This document shows positions 1 to 12,950 of a stretch of 64,000 nt of DNA, one piece after another. Positions within the stretch are counted from its first letter, which is position 1, and every line of letters begins with the position of its first letter. The translations under genes and the position numbers were made by a program. The stretch spans positions 91,385,998 to 91,449,997 of the forward strand of contig OW121743.1 in NCBI GenBank assembly GCA_933228675.1, given 5' to 3'. The stretch comes from Stomorhina lunata (lineage: Eukaryota; Arthropoda; Insecta; Diptera; Rhiniidae). The notes under the pieces are model-generated. The model was given only the letters and a program-made list of their open reading frames with translations, was not told where the DNA came from and searched no databases.

Positions 1-350
1 TGGATGGAGCATCACTAAGACTTTAAGGTGGTAAATGTATCTCAAAGGAATTTATTTTATATGAACTCAAGTGTGTGGTTAAATGTTTTTAATTCACTCT
101 AGTTTAATTTCCCCTCCTTTTGTTGATATGATTTTTTGTGTGTACGTAAATGCTCGGACCAGTTATAATAATGACTTAATTAGCTTTTGGTTTAAGCTAA
201 AACCATTATCCAATGGGGGTTTTGATCTTTAAGCCTTAAAAAGCCGCTAGTTGAAAGAAATGTTGAGTAAAGTTAATGTAGAAAAAAAAAACAAGTCAAT
301 TTCATGAAAAAATATCATACGAGTTTGTGGCTTCTTAGGACATTTGTACA
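1..350. other. AT-rich sequence, no gene seen
   Basis: No open frame of useful length, repeat or RNA signature is visible. It leads straight into the first minisatellite block. Confidence 0.6.
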
Positions 351-1650
351 AATTTTTTTTATAGAAAAATTTTTGGTATGAATTTTTTCTATAGAAAATT
401 TTTGGTATAAATGTTTTCTATAGAATTAATTTTTTCTATAAAAAAATTTTCGGTAAAAAATTTTTTCAATAGAAAAATTTTCGGTAAAAAATTTTTTCAA
501 TAGAAAAATTTTCGGTAAAAAATTTTTTCAATAGAAAAATTTTCGGTAAAAAATTTTTTCTATAGAAAAATTTTCGGTAAAAAATTTTTTCTATAGAAAA
601 ATTTTCGGTAAAAAATTTTTCTATAGAAAAATTTTCGGTAAAAAATTTTTTCTATAGAAAAATTTTCGGTAAAAAATTTTTTCTATAGAAAAATTTTCGG
701 TAAAAAATTTTTTCTATAGAAAAATTTTCGGTAAAAAATTTTTTCTATAGAAAAATTTTCGGTAAAAAATTTTTTCTATAGAAAAATTTTCGGTAAAAAA
801 TGTTTTCTATAGAAAAATTTTCGGTAAAAAATTTTTTCTATAGAAAAATTTTCGGTAAAAAATTTTTTCTATAGAAAAATTTTCGGTAAAAAATTTTTTC
901 TATAGAAAAATTTTCGGTAAAAAATTTTTTCTATAGAAAAATTTTCGGTAAAAAATTTTTTCTATAGAAAAATTTTCGGTAAAAAATTTTTTCTATAGAA
1001 AAATTTTCGGTAAAAAATTTTTTCTATAGAAAAATTTTCGGTAAAAAATTTTTTCTATAGAAAAATTTTCGGTAAAAAATTTTTTCTATAGAAAAATTTT
1101 CGGTAAAAAATTTTTTCTATAGAAAAATTTTCGGTAAAAAATTTTTTCTATAGAAAAATTTTCGGTAAAAAATTTTTTCTATAGAAAAATTTTCGGTAAA
1201 AAATTTTTTCTATAGAAAAATTTTCGGTAAAAAATTTTTTCTATAGAAAAATTTTCGGTAAAAAATTTTTTCTATAGAAAAATTTTCGGTAAAAAATTTT
1301 TTCTATAGAAAAATTTTCGGTAAAAAATTTTTTCTATAGAAAAATTTTCGGTAAAAAATTTTTTCTATAGAAAAATTTTCGGTAAAAAATTTTTTCTATA
1401 GAAAAATTTTCGGTAAAAAATTTTTTCTATAGAAAAATTTTCGGTAAAAAATTTTTTCTATAGAAAAATTTTCGGTAAAAAATTTTTTCTATAGAAAAAT
1501 TTTCGGTAAAAAATTTTTTCTATAGAAAAATTTTCGGTAAAAATTTTTTCTATAGAAAAATTTTCGGTAAAAATTTTTTCTATAGAAAAATTTTCGGTAA
1601 AAATTTTTTCTATAGAAAAATTTTCGGTAAAAAATTTTTTCTATAGAAAA
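351..1650. repeat. Minisatellite array 1 (31-bp unit, CGGT orientation)
   Basis: About 42 head-to-tail copies of a 31-bp unit made of an A5T4 tract, the spacer CGGT, an A6T6 tract and CTATAG. From about 540 to 1540 the units are almost identical, which implies recent homogenisation. The first units (351-480) are diverged, with TTGGTATAA variants, and four units near 1540-1640 are 30 bp because one A is missing. Each junction contains the palindrome TTTTTCTATAGAAAAA, so single strands can fold on themselves. No coding meaning. Confidence 0.97.
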
Positions 1651-2035
1651 ATCTCAATTCTTTGAACACATTTCCATGATTTTGAATAGCAGAAGCAGCT
1701 TCTTCTGATGTCTTTTTCATGTTCGGCTTGACACAATATTTTATTCAAAATTACGGGGTGTTGTCTTTTCAAATGTTCAGATTTCAATATTCAAGAAACA
1801 ATAACCGATGCCTGAAGTGGCCAGGTTAACTGTCTAAAAAGTCTGGCTAAAACAGGCTTAGACTTCTACTAATTGTTTTTACTAGTTCATACTCCTGCTG
1901 ACAGTAGTATCTTATTACAATTTTATTATAATAAATATTTTTTTTTAATTGTTACACACATTAAAAACTAAAACAGACAGAAGAAGTTTAACAATATTAA
2001 AACAGAAACCGAGAAAAATCATGATTATGGGAAAT
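1651..2035 (+). repeat. Duplicated single-copy segment, copy 1 (D1)
   Basis: A 385-bp segment that is not minisatellite. It recurs in the same orientation at 4177-4562 with only scattered differences (for example AACAATAACCG here against AACAACAACCG there). Copy 1 is flanked on both sides by minisatellite; copy 2 continues into single-copy DNA at 4563. The simplest reading is that copy 2 is the original context and copy 1 was produced by a duplication that also involved the array. Confidence 0.93.
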
Positions 2036-4101
2036 AATTTTATACCGAAAATTTTTCTATAGAAAAAATTTTATACCGAAAATTTTTCTATAGAAAAAAT
2101 TTTATACCGAAAATTTTTCTATAGAAAAAATTTTATACCGAAAATTTTTTTATAGAAAAAATTTTATACCGAAAATTTTTCTATAGAAAAAATTTTATAC
2201 CGAAATTTTTTCTATAGAAAAAATTTTATACCGAAAATTTTATACCGAACATTTTTCTATAGAAAAAATTTTATACCGAACATTTTTCTATAGAAAAAAT
2301 TTTATACCGAAAATTTTTCTATAGAAAAAATTTGATATCGAAAATTTTTCTATAGAAAAAATTTTATACCGAAAATTTTTCTATAGAAAAAATTTTATAC
2401 CGAAAATTTTTCTATAGAAAAAATTTTATACCGAAAATTTTTCTATAGAAAAAATTTTATACCGAAAATTTTTCTATAGAAAAAATTTTATACTGAAAAT
2501 GTTTCTATAGAAGAAATTTTATACCGAAAATGTTTCTATAGAAAAAATTTTATACCGAAAATGTTTCTATAAAAAAAATTTTATACCGAAAATGTTTATG
2601 TAGAAAAAATTTTATACCGAAAATTTTTCTATAGAAAAAATTTTATACCGAAAATTTTACTATAGAAAAAATTGTAAAGCGAAAATTTTTCTTTAGAAAA
2701 AATTTTATATCAAAATGTTTTCTTTAGAAAAAATTTTATATCGAAAGTTTTTCTATTGGAACAATTTTATACCGAAAATTTTACTATAGAAAAAATTTTA
2801 TAGCGAAAATTTTTCTGTAGAAAAAATTTTATATCAATAATTTTTCTACAGAAAAAATTTTATACCGAAAATTTTTCTATAGAAAAATTTTATACCAAAA
2901 ATTTTCCTATAGTAAAAATTTTATATCGAAAATTTTGCTTTAGAAAAAATTTTGTATCAAAAATTTTTCTACAGAAAAAATTTTATACCGAAAATTTTCC
3001 TATAGAAAAAATTTTATATCGAAAATTTTTCTATAGAAAAAATTTCACACCGAAAATTTTCCTATAGAAAAAATTTTATACCGAAAATTTTTCTATAGAA
3101 AAACTTTCACACCGAAAATTTTTTTATAGGAAAACTTTCACAGAATTTTTCTATAGAAAAAATTTCATACCGAAAATTTTTCTAAAGAAAAAATTTTATA
3201 CCGAAAATTTTCCTATAGAAAAAATTGTATAGCGAAAATTTTCCTATAGAAAAAATTGTATACCGAAAATTTTTGGGTACAAAATTTTTCTATAGAAACA
3301 ATTTTATACGGGAAATTTTTCTAAAGAAAAAATTTTATACGGAAAACTTTTCTATAGAAAAAATTTTATACCGAAAATTTTTCTATAAAATAAATTTATA
3401 CCGAAAATTTTCCTATAGAAAAAATTGTATAGCGAAAATTTTTCTATAGAAAAAATTGTATACCGAAAATTTTTGGGTACAAAATTTTTCTATAGAAAAA
3501 ATTTTATCAAAAAATAACAAAAATTTTATACGGGAAATTTTTCTAAAGAAAAAATTTTATACGGAAAACTTTTCTCTAGAAAAAATTTTATACCGAAAAT
3601 TTTTCTATAAAATAAATTTATACCGAAAATTTTAGTATAGAAAATATTTTATACCGAAAATTTTACTATAGAAAAAATTTTATAGCGAAAATTTTTCTTT
3701 AGAAAAAATTTTGTAGCGAAAATTTTTCTTTAGAAAAAATTTTAAAGCGAAAATTTTTCTTAAGAAAAATTTTTCGATATAAATTTTCTATAGAAAAAAT
3801 TTTATACCGAAAATTTTTCTATAGAAAAAATTTCATACCGAAAATTTTTCTATAGAAAAAATTTATTACTGAAAATTTTTCTATAGAAAAAATTTTATAC
3901 CGAAAATTTTTCTATAGAAAAAATTTTGTACCGAAAATTATTCTATAGAAAAATTTTTATATTGAAAATTTGTCTATAAAAATATTTTTATATTGAAAAT
4001 TTTTCTATAGAAAAATATAATATATAAAATTTTTCTATAGAAAATTTTCGGTATAAAATTTTTTCTATAGAAAATTTTCGGTATAAAATTTTTTCTATAG
4101 A
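2036..4101. repeat. Minisatellite array 2 (~31-bp unit, inverted, TATACCG spacer)
   Basis: About 65 copies of a ~31-bp unit reading ATACCGAAAATTTTTCTATAG then A/T tracts. This is the reverse complement of array 1 with the spacer lengthened to TATACCG. Units are more diverged than in array 1 (ATAGCG, ATATCA and truncated variants, most between 2650 and 3980). At about 4020-4101 the last units flip back to the CGGTATAA orientation, so the block carries an inversion near its end. Short frames across it are repeat artefacts. Confidence 0.96.
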
Positions 4102-4176
4102 AAGGTTTAAAGTGCCATTTTGTTGGACTGTGTGAATAAAAGACTTAAAAGAGCTTTTGAAAACCTAAACAAAAAA

Positions 4177-4562
4177 ATCTTAATTCTTTGAACACATTTC
4201 CATGATTTTGAATAGCAGAAGCAGCTTCTTCTGATGTCTTTTTCATGTTCGGCTTGACACAATATTTTATTCAAAATTACGGGGTGTTGTCTTTTCAAAT
4301 GTTCAGATTTCAATATTCAAGAAACAACAACCGATGCCTGAAGTGGCCAGGTTAACTGTCTAAAAAGTCTGGCTAAAACAGGCTTAGACTTCTACTAATT
4401 GTTTTTACTAGTTCATACTCCTGCTGACAGTAGTATCTGATTACAATTTTATTATATTAAATATTTTTTTTTTAATTTATACACACATTAAAAACTAAAA
4501 CAGACAGAAGAAGTTTAACAATATTAAAACAGAAACCGAGAAAAATCATGATTATGGGAAAT
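4177..4562 (+). repeat. Duplicated single-copy segment, copy 2 (D2)
   Basis: Second copy of the segment at 1651-2035, same strand. The homology stops exactly after ATTATGGGAAAT: here the sequence goes on into single-copy DNA, whereas in copy 1 it enters array 2. The 75 bp just upstream (4102-4176) are not repeated in copy 1. Confidence 0.93.
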
Positions 4563-5564
4563 GTCAAATGAAATCTGTTAATGTAAATGGAATCTGTAGC
4601 AGCAGCAGCAGAAGGAGTAGCAGAAGCAACAGCTTTGAAGACACAAAGTACAACAGAAATAGTGTTTGGATGAATTTAAATTAATATCGAAATAAAATCA
4701 CAAATTTATTACTTTTAATGATTTCATGTTTCATGTTAAAGTCAAAAAGTTCTTGAGATACTTTTTTCTTAAGCAACATTTCTATTAGCAGCATGAGGAT
4801 ATGTGGCAGCAACATGTTTAAACTTTTTCAATGTCAATGATTTTTTTGTTTTTTTGACTTATCAATTATATGCAAAAAGATCACATTGAAAGTGGTTTTA
4901 GTATAGATTTTTTCTAAAATCTAATAAAATATTAAATTAAATTTAGAGATAAACTCTCTGACTAAAAGCAGAAAAATTGAATTTAATAAAATTGTTAAAG
5001 ATATGATAGTAAGTAGTAGTTGACATTTTATTTAACGCTCCAGGACAAAATGTTGCCATAAAAAGCATTATGGCAAGGTTTGATTTTTTTTTTTTAATTT
5101 ATTGATAGTCAGGTTGAATTTCTAAGTTATTGCTATAATAGGTTTATAAATGAAATTTTGTAAGGTCCCACAATGTTGCCAGCATGCAGAATTTTTTAAT
5201 GAATTTCATAAAATGGGCAAATTATTGTTTTATAAGGTGTGAAAATAATCACCAAAGTTTATAGATATGAAACGTTAAAGTTTGAGTTTACGACCATTAA
5301 CAGTGGGTGTTTGCCAGAAATGCAAAGGAGATTGCAAAAATGTAAACGTGGATATGCATAAAACGTTACAAATGCCTTTGCTAAGCGATTCAATAAAGTT
5401 CTTAACAAACAGATAAGTCAAAAATAGCTTTAAAGCTAATAAATAAGTAAAATTAAGAGGAATATATAAAATAACTAATAATCTAGTGGAATTCCACAAA
5501 AATGTGGGTATTAAGAACTAAAATTTATCCAATTTTTTATTCACTCAAAAACATCAATTTGGAT
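4563..5564. other. AT-rich single-copy stretch, no gene seen
   Basis: The only notable item is an interrupted CAG/AGAAG run at about 4597-4640. Short frames exist on the minus strand near 5275-5499 but show no family features. Confidence 0.6.
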
Positions 5565-6515
5565 TTTTCTATAGAAAAACTTAATGGCAAAACTTTTTTA
5601 TGGAAATAACTTATAACCAAAATTTTTCTATAGAAAATATTTTATAGCAAACATTTTTCTATAGAAAAAATTGTATAACGAAAATTTTGTATAGGAAAAA
5701 TTTTATAACGAAAATTTTTTTATAGAAAAAATTTTATAACGAAAATTTTTTTATAGAAAAAATTTAATAACGAAAATTTTTTATAAAAAAAATTTTTTTA
5801 ACGAAAATTTTTCTATAGAAAAAAATTTTGTAGCAAAAACTTTTGTAAAGAAAAAATTTTATAATGAATATTTTTCTATAGGAAATATTGTTTCTATAGA
5901 AAAAATTTAATAATGAAACTTTTTTTTATATACAATTTTTATAACCAAAATTTATTATACGAAAAATTCTTTAATGAAAATTTTTCTTTAGAAAAAATTT
6001 AATAATGAAAATTTTTCTATAGGTAAAACTTTTATAACAAAAATTTTCTAAAGAAAAAATTTATAACGAAAATTTCATACAGAAAATTGTTCTCAGAAAG
6101 AAAGTTTATTACGAAATTTTTTCGAAAGAAAAAAATTTCTCCCGAAAATTTTTCCTTAAAAAAATTTCATACCGAAAATTTTTCTGTAGAATAAATTTGA
6201 TGCCGTGAATTTTTCAATAGCAAAAATTTATAACGAAAATTTTTCTTTAGAAAAAATTTTATAACGAAAATTTTTCTATAGAAAAAATTGTATAATGAAG
6301 GTTTTCTATAAAAAAAAATTTATAATGAAAATTTTTCTATAGAAAAAATTTTATAATTAAAATTTTTCTATAGAAAAAATTTTATAACGAAAATTATTCT
6401 TAAGAAAAAATGTTATAACCCAAAACTTGCCATAGAAAAAAATTTATAACAAAAATTTTTCTATAGAAAAAATTTTTTTTCGATAAACATTTTTTCTAAA
6501 TTTTTAAAAAAATTT
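5565..6515. repeat. Minisatellite array 3a (TATAACG variant, diverged)
   Basis: About 30 copies of a ~30-bp unit built on CTATAG flanked by A/T tracts with the spacer TATAACG, in the same orientation as array 2. Units are strongly diverged in length and sequence, so this is an older block than arrays 1 and 2. At about 6480-6530 orientation flips to the CGGTATAA strand. Confidence 0.92.
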
Positions 6516-8010
6516 CTATAGAAAAATTTTCGGTGTTAAATTTTTTCTATATAAAAATTTTCGGTATAAATTTTTTCTATACAAAAATTTTTGATATAAA
6601 ATTTTTTCTATAGAAAAAATTTCGGTACAGCATTTTCTCTTTACAAAAATTATATAAAATTTTTCTGTAACAAAATTTTCGGTAAAAATTTTTTTCTGTA
6701 GAAAAATTTTCGGTATACAATTTTTTCTCTAGAAAAATTTTCGGTATAAAATTTTTTCTCTAAAAAAATATTCGGTATAAAATACTAATAAAAAATTAAT
6801 AACGAAAATTTTTCTAGAAAAAAAATTTATTTCGAAAAGTTTTCTATATAAGAAATTTATACCGAAAATTTTTCTATAGAGAAAATTTTATACCAAAAAT
6901 CTAAAATGTTTTCTAAAGATACATTTTTTTTCTATAGAAAAATTTTTGATATAAATTTTTTTCTGTAGAAAAATTTTCCTTCTAAAATTCTTTTTATAGA
7001 AAAAGTTATAAATTTTTTTCTATAAACAGTTTTTCTAAGTTTTTTTTTTCTACAAAAATGTTCATTATAAATTTTTTTCCTTACAAAAATTTTCGGTACA
7101 AAATTTTTTCTATACAAAAATTTTCGGTACAAAATTTTTTCTATAGAAAAATTTTCGGTACAAAATTTTTTCTATAGAAAAATTTTGGGACAAAATTTTT
7201 TCTATAGAAAAATTTTGGGACAAAATTTTTTCTATAGAAAAATTTTCGATACAAAATTTTTTCTAAAGAAAAATTTTCTTTACAAATTTTTTTTTATTGA
7301 AAAACTACTGTTTTTTTCTATAGAAAAATTTTTGATATACAATTTTTTCTATAGAAAAATTTTCGTTATAGAATTTTTTCCATAGAAAAATTTTCGTTAT
7401 ACAATTTTTTCCATAGAAAAATTTTCGGTAAAAAATTTTTTCTTTAGAAAATTTTTCCGTAAAAAATGTTTTCTATAGTAAAGTTTTCGGTAAAATTTTT
7501 TTCTATAGAAAAATTTTCGGCAAAAAATTTTTTCTATAGAAAAGTTTTCGTTAAAAAATCGTTTCTATAGAAAAATTTTCGGTAAAAAATTTTTTCTATA
7601 TTTTCGTTATAAAATTTTTCTATAGAAAAATTTTTTTAAAAAAAATTTTTTCTATAGAAAAATTTTCGTTAAAAAAATTTTTCGATAGAAAAATTTTTGT
7701 TATAAAATTTTTTCTATAGAAAAATGTTCGTTAAAAATTTTTTTCTAAAGAAAAATTTTCATTATAAAATTTTTTCTATAGAAAAATTTTCGTTATAAAA
7801 TTTTTTCTATAGAATAATTTTCGTTACAATTTTTTTTCTATAGAAAAATTTTCGATATAAAATTTTTTTCAAAATTTTTTTTCTATAGAAAAGTTTATAA
7901 AATTTTTCTCTAAAAAAATGTTCGGTATAAAATGTTTTCTTTGGAAAAATTTTCGGCATAAAATTTTTTCTATATAAAAATTTCCGGTAAAAATTTTTTT
8001 TTAAGAAACA
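6516..8010. repeat. Minisatellite array 3b (CGGTATA/CGTTATA, reversed orientation)
   Basis: Continuation of array 3 on the opposite strand: units of CTATAG plus A/T tracts with CGGTATA, CGGTACA, CGATATA and CGTTATA spacers. A short stretch at about 6785-6900 returns to the other orientation, so there are at least three orientation switches between 5565 and 8010. A more regular sub-block lies at 7080-7240. Confidence 0.92.
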
Positions 8011-10083
8011 TTTTTAACGTCCTATATTCTTAAATAAGCTTCCGATTTACTTTATGCCTAATTTTTGTCATCATTTTAATTTTTTGTATCTAAATTATAA
8101 AATTGGATTAGAACCTTAAATAAGCCTCCGATTTAGAAAAAAACTCAATTTTTGATTATTATAATTTTTGTAGCCAAAACCTAAAATTGGCTTTAGATCC
8201 TTTAATAAAAATCCGATTGAGAATTTTTGCTACAGATGAGCGATCATTGATTGTGATCGTTTTTCGGACAGTACCCTAAAATTTTAGCTGAGTAGTTCAA
8301 AGAATAGTGATAATAATAAAAGAATACATTTTATTTTGAAAAAGTAATATTTCTTCCTATCTATTAAAATCTCCTTTATTTTCAAAAATGATCACTTGAT
8401 CATGATCAAAATATTGATTTCCAAAAACTAACATAAATAAATATCTTTATTCGTTTTTTCCCTAATTTTGTTAACAATAAAACATTTTTACTAGAGTTTT
8501 AATGATGACAGACAAGAAAGAAAATGCGAAGTAAGTGAGAGGATCACTTGAGAAACGCAATATTTTGATCGACTGAACAATAAAACGCCTACAGAGACAG
8601 AGATGATGACAAACATGACATTTCTATATAAAACAGACTATAAATTTATAAAACTAGAACACAGAAGGTTTACACTAGCAACGCCCTATAAAGGCTACCG
8701 ATTACAAAAGGAAACGTTTAAATCAAAAATGTTATAAAAGTGATCCTCAAAGAAATATTTATTCAATAAATTTCCATTTCAGTTGACTTTTTGTTTGCAA
8801 CATTACAATAAATCTAGGACAAGTACTCCTTCCCTCTTGTCTTTTCTTTTAAGGAGTAACTATCAAAAAAGGAGTAATCAAATAGTTTACAAATTTATTA
8901 CAAATATTTATTGAACTTGTTGAAATCTATTCGAATACTCCAACAAAAGATTATAAATTGAATAGAATACCTGTCGAGCTAAAGAAAAGATTCTAGGAAT
9001 TTCAAATAAAATAAATTCAAAAGGAGATGATACGTAGAGTTTTGTTGAGTATCGTAATAAAAGGATTTTAATATTTACCAGCAGCGATTATGATCATTGT
9101 CATCATTTGGGTGTGTACTTGAGTAAGAGACTAAAACTCTTTCTATGCTCCTAAGAATAAAACATATCATAAATGAGAAAAAGGTTTCATTTGAGTTATA
9201 CTTGATTTTTCTTTAGAATTTTTTAAGGACATTAAGGATCATTAAACAAAAGGCTTTAGAAATTCCTTAAATGCGCGCACTTGAGTTTTTGTTACAAAAC
9301 AACTCTTTTACAAGATCCTGCTCAATACATTCACAAACACACTTGTCTTCTAGTTACTTCCAATAATGATTTACATCTTTCAGGATCACTTTTGTATGTC
9401 TCTTAAGGGAATTGTATTGTTTGAAATACATTCAAGAATATCCTTTCATCTCGGTTTCTTCATTCGTGTTATGGCAAGGAATTTTATCGTTGGCATCAGT
9501 AATTTATTCATATTCATATTTCTGGAAATTTAATTTTTCATTTTTAATGTTGTGTAACAAATTAGTTAAAAGGTTTCATATTCTCCTTTTTCCATCGCAA
9601 TGGAGTAAGCTAAGAGTCCTAGAGTTAATTAAGTCAAAGTCTTTGGTATTCTATTAATATTTAGTTGTATGTAGTTTTTGTATTTTGTTAATTCATTATC
9701 GATACCCAGCAGGACATGTGTCCATAGATAATTTTTCAATATTTTCCACTTTTAAGCCATTAAGTATTTAATATGAATATGAGAAGCAGATGAAAGAAAA
9801 ATTTTTAGATATTTTATTTAAATTGAAAAATTATGAGTGGCATGCTTTTGTCATACTTTCTGGTGGCTAATAAAAATATGAAACATATTAATTCTATTAA
9901 TATTCGATGGTGTTTTCAAGTATTAATAGTTTCTAAATTTAGTAGAGGTAAAGATCTTGTAATCTCTAGTTTTAGTAATATTATGTAACTATAAAAAAGT
10001 ATAGCAAAAGCCACGAGATTAAAAAATGCTATATTTTAAAATGATCTTATTAATATTAATTCCTTATTATTTTATAGAAATAC
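8011..10083. other. Single-copy AT-rich DNA, no gene recognised
   Basis: No recognisable gene. A cluster of TGATCA-containing words lies around 8390-8410. A plus-strand frame at 9412-9657 (81 codons, hydrophobic, no motif) is not convincing. Possible intron or intergenic DNA. Confidence 0.55.
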
Positions 10084-10167
10084 TTAACCCCTATTCAGTC
10101 CTTGGGTCAATTTGAGCCAATTTTGTTTTTCAAATGCAAAATTTTCCCCTTAAATAACACACTGATA

Positions 10168-10545
10168 CATTTTGAGGAAAAAGAAATACACTTTTAAGGA
10201 AACCTATATCAAACGATAGGCCTTATTGAGTGTATCAGTTTGTCATTTTTAGAAATTTCGATATACCCTCAAAATCGAAAGTTATCGATAAAAAACGATT
10301 TTTTTGGTCTTCTCGGATAAAAATAGGCCTAGCTAAGTCATTTGTTTATCGATTTGAAATTTTAGTACGGTTTGAGACAGACAAGACATCAGGCTTTCTT
10401 CTTGTTAAAAAAGATTTTTTAATTCATCAAATTATCACAAAAATATTTTCAAACAAATTTAAATTTTTATTTTTTTTTTCGATTTTTTCACATTGGGACG
10501 CCGTTTTCCGCAATATTTTGTTAGGAATGCCAAACTTTTTTATAT
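10168..10545 (+). repeat. Left TIR of the mariner element
   Basis: Aligns with the reverse complement of about 12570-12950. The strongest part is the stretch containing ATATACCCTCAAAATCGAAA and the following TTATCGATAAAAAACG. Matches continue inward through TAGGCCTAGCTAAGTCATTT (versus AAGGCTTAACTGAGTCATTT) and TTTTTTCGATTTTTTCA to at least 10500. Confidence 0.8.
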
Positions 10546-11366
10546 TTACTTGAAAAGTGCATTAAATATTTTGTGAACCTAGATTATTTAAATTTAAATT
10601 AACAGCGAATTAAAAAAAAAATATAAGTTTTTTTTGTAAAAGGGCCAGTTTAATTAACGTACAATATACGTATAAGTACTTATATTTATACGCACTTATG
10701 AATGAAGTTAAATTTTGACCTATAAGGTTAACTTTTTGACAAACTCTGAATGTTAATTTGTAATTTAGACCCAATTTGCTTTCCATCAACAAATATCATA
10801 AAATCAAATAGATGTCTTCAAGGACCAAAATTTCTATGAAAATTTCCGATAACTCAAAAAATCCTTAGCCGATTTATACGCTACTTACGTAGATAGAAAG
10901 CTAATTGAGTCTACATTTTGAATTAATATTTACACTTTGTTAAAATGTTTACTAAAAAAGTTAAATTTTGCAAGAACTAAAAAATTGGCCATATTTTTTC
11001 TTATAAACGCAATTTTCAACTTCATGGCCTGGGCCTAGTCCGATTTGGCTTAAATTTTGTTATTTGAAGTTTCTCACCGAATGCCATAATAATCCGACCG
11101 CCATTTCTCTACTTTGGAAAAAAGTTGAAAAAACACTCTAACGTAGTATTGTATAGAAAATTTTCTAATATACAAATAATACTGAATTCACCTTTTTTAC
11201 TAAAATTGTTAAAGAGTGTTCTAAAAAAAATATGCATTTACTATTTTAGACAAAATTTATCCATAGTGCAAGAAATAATTTATTTTTTGATCAAGTTAGT
11301 TTCTATAGATATGTCAGATACTATTATTTTAGAAATTATTAATTTTCAATAGTTATTTCAATCAAA

Positions 11367-12375
11367 ATGGACTGCGAAAAAAAAGTTCGTGAAAATATAA
11401 TTAAAACTTTTCAAAAAAATCCGTCATGGACTTTTAAACAAATAGCTAAAAATTTGAAAGTTGACCCCCGAACGGTTTCTAATGCCATCAGACGGTATAA
11501 GAAAACCTGAGCATTGAAAGAAAACCTGGATCAGGGAGGAAAAAAGGTCCTACGGATATTGGTAAGGCAAAAGAAGTCGAGCGACTCTTTCGAAGAGCGC
11601 CTAACACTTCTTTAAGAAAAGCAGCTCGTACGGTGAAATGTTCTACGAATTTTGCACATAGAGTCAAAGCTTATGCTGGACTGAAGACATACAAAGTAAA
11701 AAAGGTTCCAGATCGCAATGCTATAAAGAACTTAGAAGCAAAAAAACGAGCGAAAAAATTGAAGTCTGATTTTATAAAAAAATACACCTGTTGTGTGATG
11801 GATGATGAAACATACGTACTGGCAGACTTTTCTCAACTTTCTGGTCAAGATTTTTATGTTGCTGATAAACGTGGCAATGTTCGGCAAGAGTTTCGCACAA
11901 AAAACAAACAAAATTCCCTAGGAAGTTTCTCGTGTGGCAAGCTATTTGCAGTTGTGGCAAAAGAAGTAAAGTATTTGTGGCACTTGGCACAATAAACACA
12001 GAAATTTATATAAAGGAGTGCCTACAAAAACGGTTGTTACCCTTTTTAAGAGAGCACAGAGTGACTACATTTTTTTGGCCTGATTTGGCATCATGCCATT
12101 ATGGAAAAAAGGCACTTGAGTGGTACTCAAAGAATAATGTCATTTTTGTACCACGAGAGGCAAATCCACCTAACTGTCCAGAACTCCGGCCTGTGGAAAG
12201 GTACTGGGCTCTGGTAAAAAAGGAATTGAAGAACACAAGAAAGATTTCCAAGAACATGTCCGATTTTAAGCGCAGGCGAAACACATGCTCCAAAAAGGTA
12301 TCAGAAGCAACTGTAAAATCTTTAATGGGAGGGTTTCCGAAAAAAGTCGATAATTTTGCAAAACCCGAGTACTAA
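11367..12375 (+). pseudogene. Broken Tc1/mariner transposase (DD37E type)
   Basis: Cut-and-paste transposase in three frames. ATG at 11367 opens the N-terminal helix-turn-helix part (FKQIAKNLKVDPRTVSNAIR). Frame 3 ends at a TGA near 11507. Frame 2 carries the linker PGSGRKKGP and the first acidic residue (MDDETYV, catalytic Asp about 11804). Frame 1 takes over around 11905-11915 in an A-rich run (KFPRKFLVWQAICSCG) and holds the second Asp (FFWPDLASCHY, 12082) and the Glu (ELRPVERYW, 12196). The Asp-Glu spacing is 37 residues. The stop is at 12373-12375. All three acidic residues survive, so the damage is mainly two indels; both lie in or near A runs, so sequencing error is possible. Confidence 0.88.
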
Positions 12376-12569
12376 GTAAACATTTTAATGCTAAATGATT
12401 TTGTATAATATGACATTATATTTGCGTATTTTGTAGAGTTTTTATATTAAAAGGTTTGATTTTTATTTAAGAAAATTCAACTACAAATTTTATTTAGAGC
12501 ACTCTTTATATCTCTGTTAATATGTTTCCGATTTTAATTAAAGTACTCTTGTTTTACAAAATGGTAACC

Positions 12570-12950
12570 ATGTTTTTTTTTAAGTCAAAATATATTAGGT
12601 CTTCTGATAAATTTTACGAAAAAAAAGCTTCCGAAGCTGAAAAAATCGAAAAAAAAAAATAAAATTTTAACTTCAGCGGAAAATATTTTTATGATAAGTT
12701 GGTCATGTTAATAAAATGTCTTTACGAAGTGAAAGCCTATTTTGTTTTCTGTCGAAACACATTTTAAAATTTAAAATCGATGTAAAAATGACTCAGTTAA
12801 GCCTTCTTTTCTCCGCTAAGTCCAAAAAAATCGTTTTTTATCGATAACTTTCGATTTTGAGGGTATATCTTTTTTTTAAAAATGGTAAAATGATCTTCTA
12901 ACCGAGTTCTACTGGTTGAGCTTGGTTTCGTTCCGATTGTATTTTCACTG
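12570..12950 (-). repeat. Right TIR of the mariner element
   Basis: Reverse complement of the left TIR. It ends in CACTG followed by TA at 12951-12952, the classic mariner border. Confidence 0.8.

Larger units (their letters stand above)
10168..12950 (+). mobile_element. Tc1/mariner-type DNA transposon with long TIRs
   Basis: A 2.8-kb element with a decayed DDE transposase in the middle (11367-12375) and long imperfect inverted repeats of roughly 370-380 bp. The outermost bases are CATTTTGAGGAAAAAG on the left and, on the minus strand, CAGTGAAAATACAATCGG on the right. Each is preceded by TA, the Tc1/mariner target. The best-conserved TIR block is at about 10263-10310 and 12825-12872, near-perfect over ~48 bp. 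Exact ends are inferred from the TA and the decay of the alignment. Confidence 0.85.

Noticed and set aside
351..1650. CRISPR-like regular array
   Set aside because: No unique spacers, contiguous A/T-rich units, no cas genes, and a eukaryotic context.
8390..8410. TGATCA palindrome cluster as an operator
   Set aside because: Short and without neighbouring gene context; chance in AT-rich DNA is plausible.
9412..9657. 81-codon hydrophobic frame
   Set aside because: No signal peptide logic, no family motif, and A/T-rich DNA yields such frames by chance.
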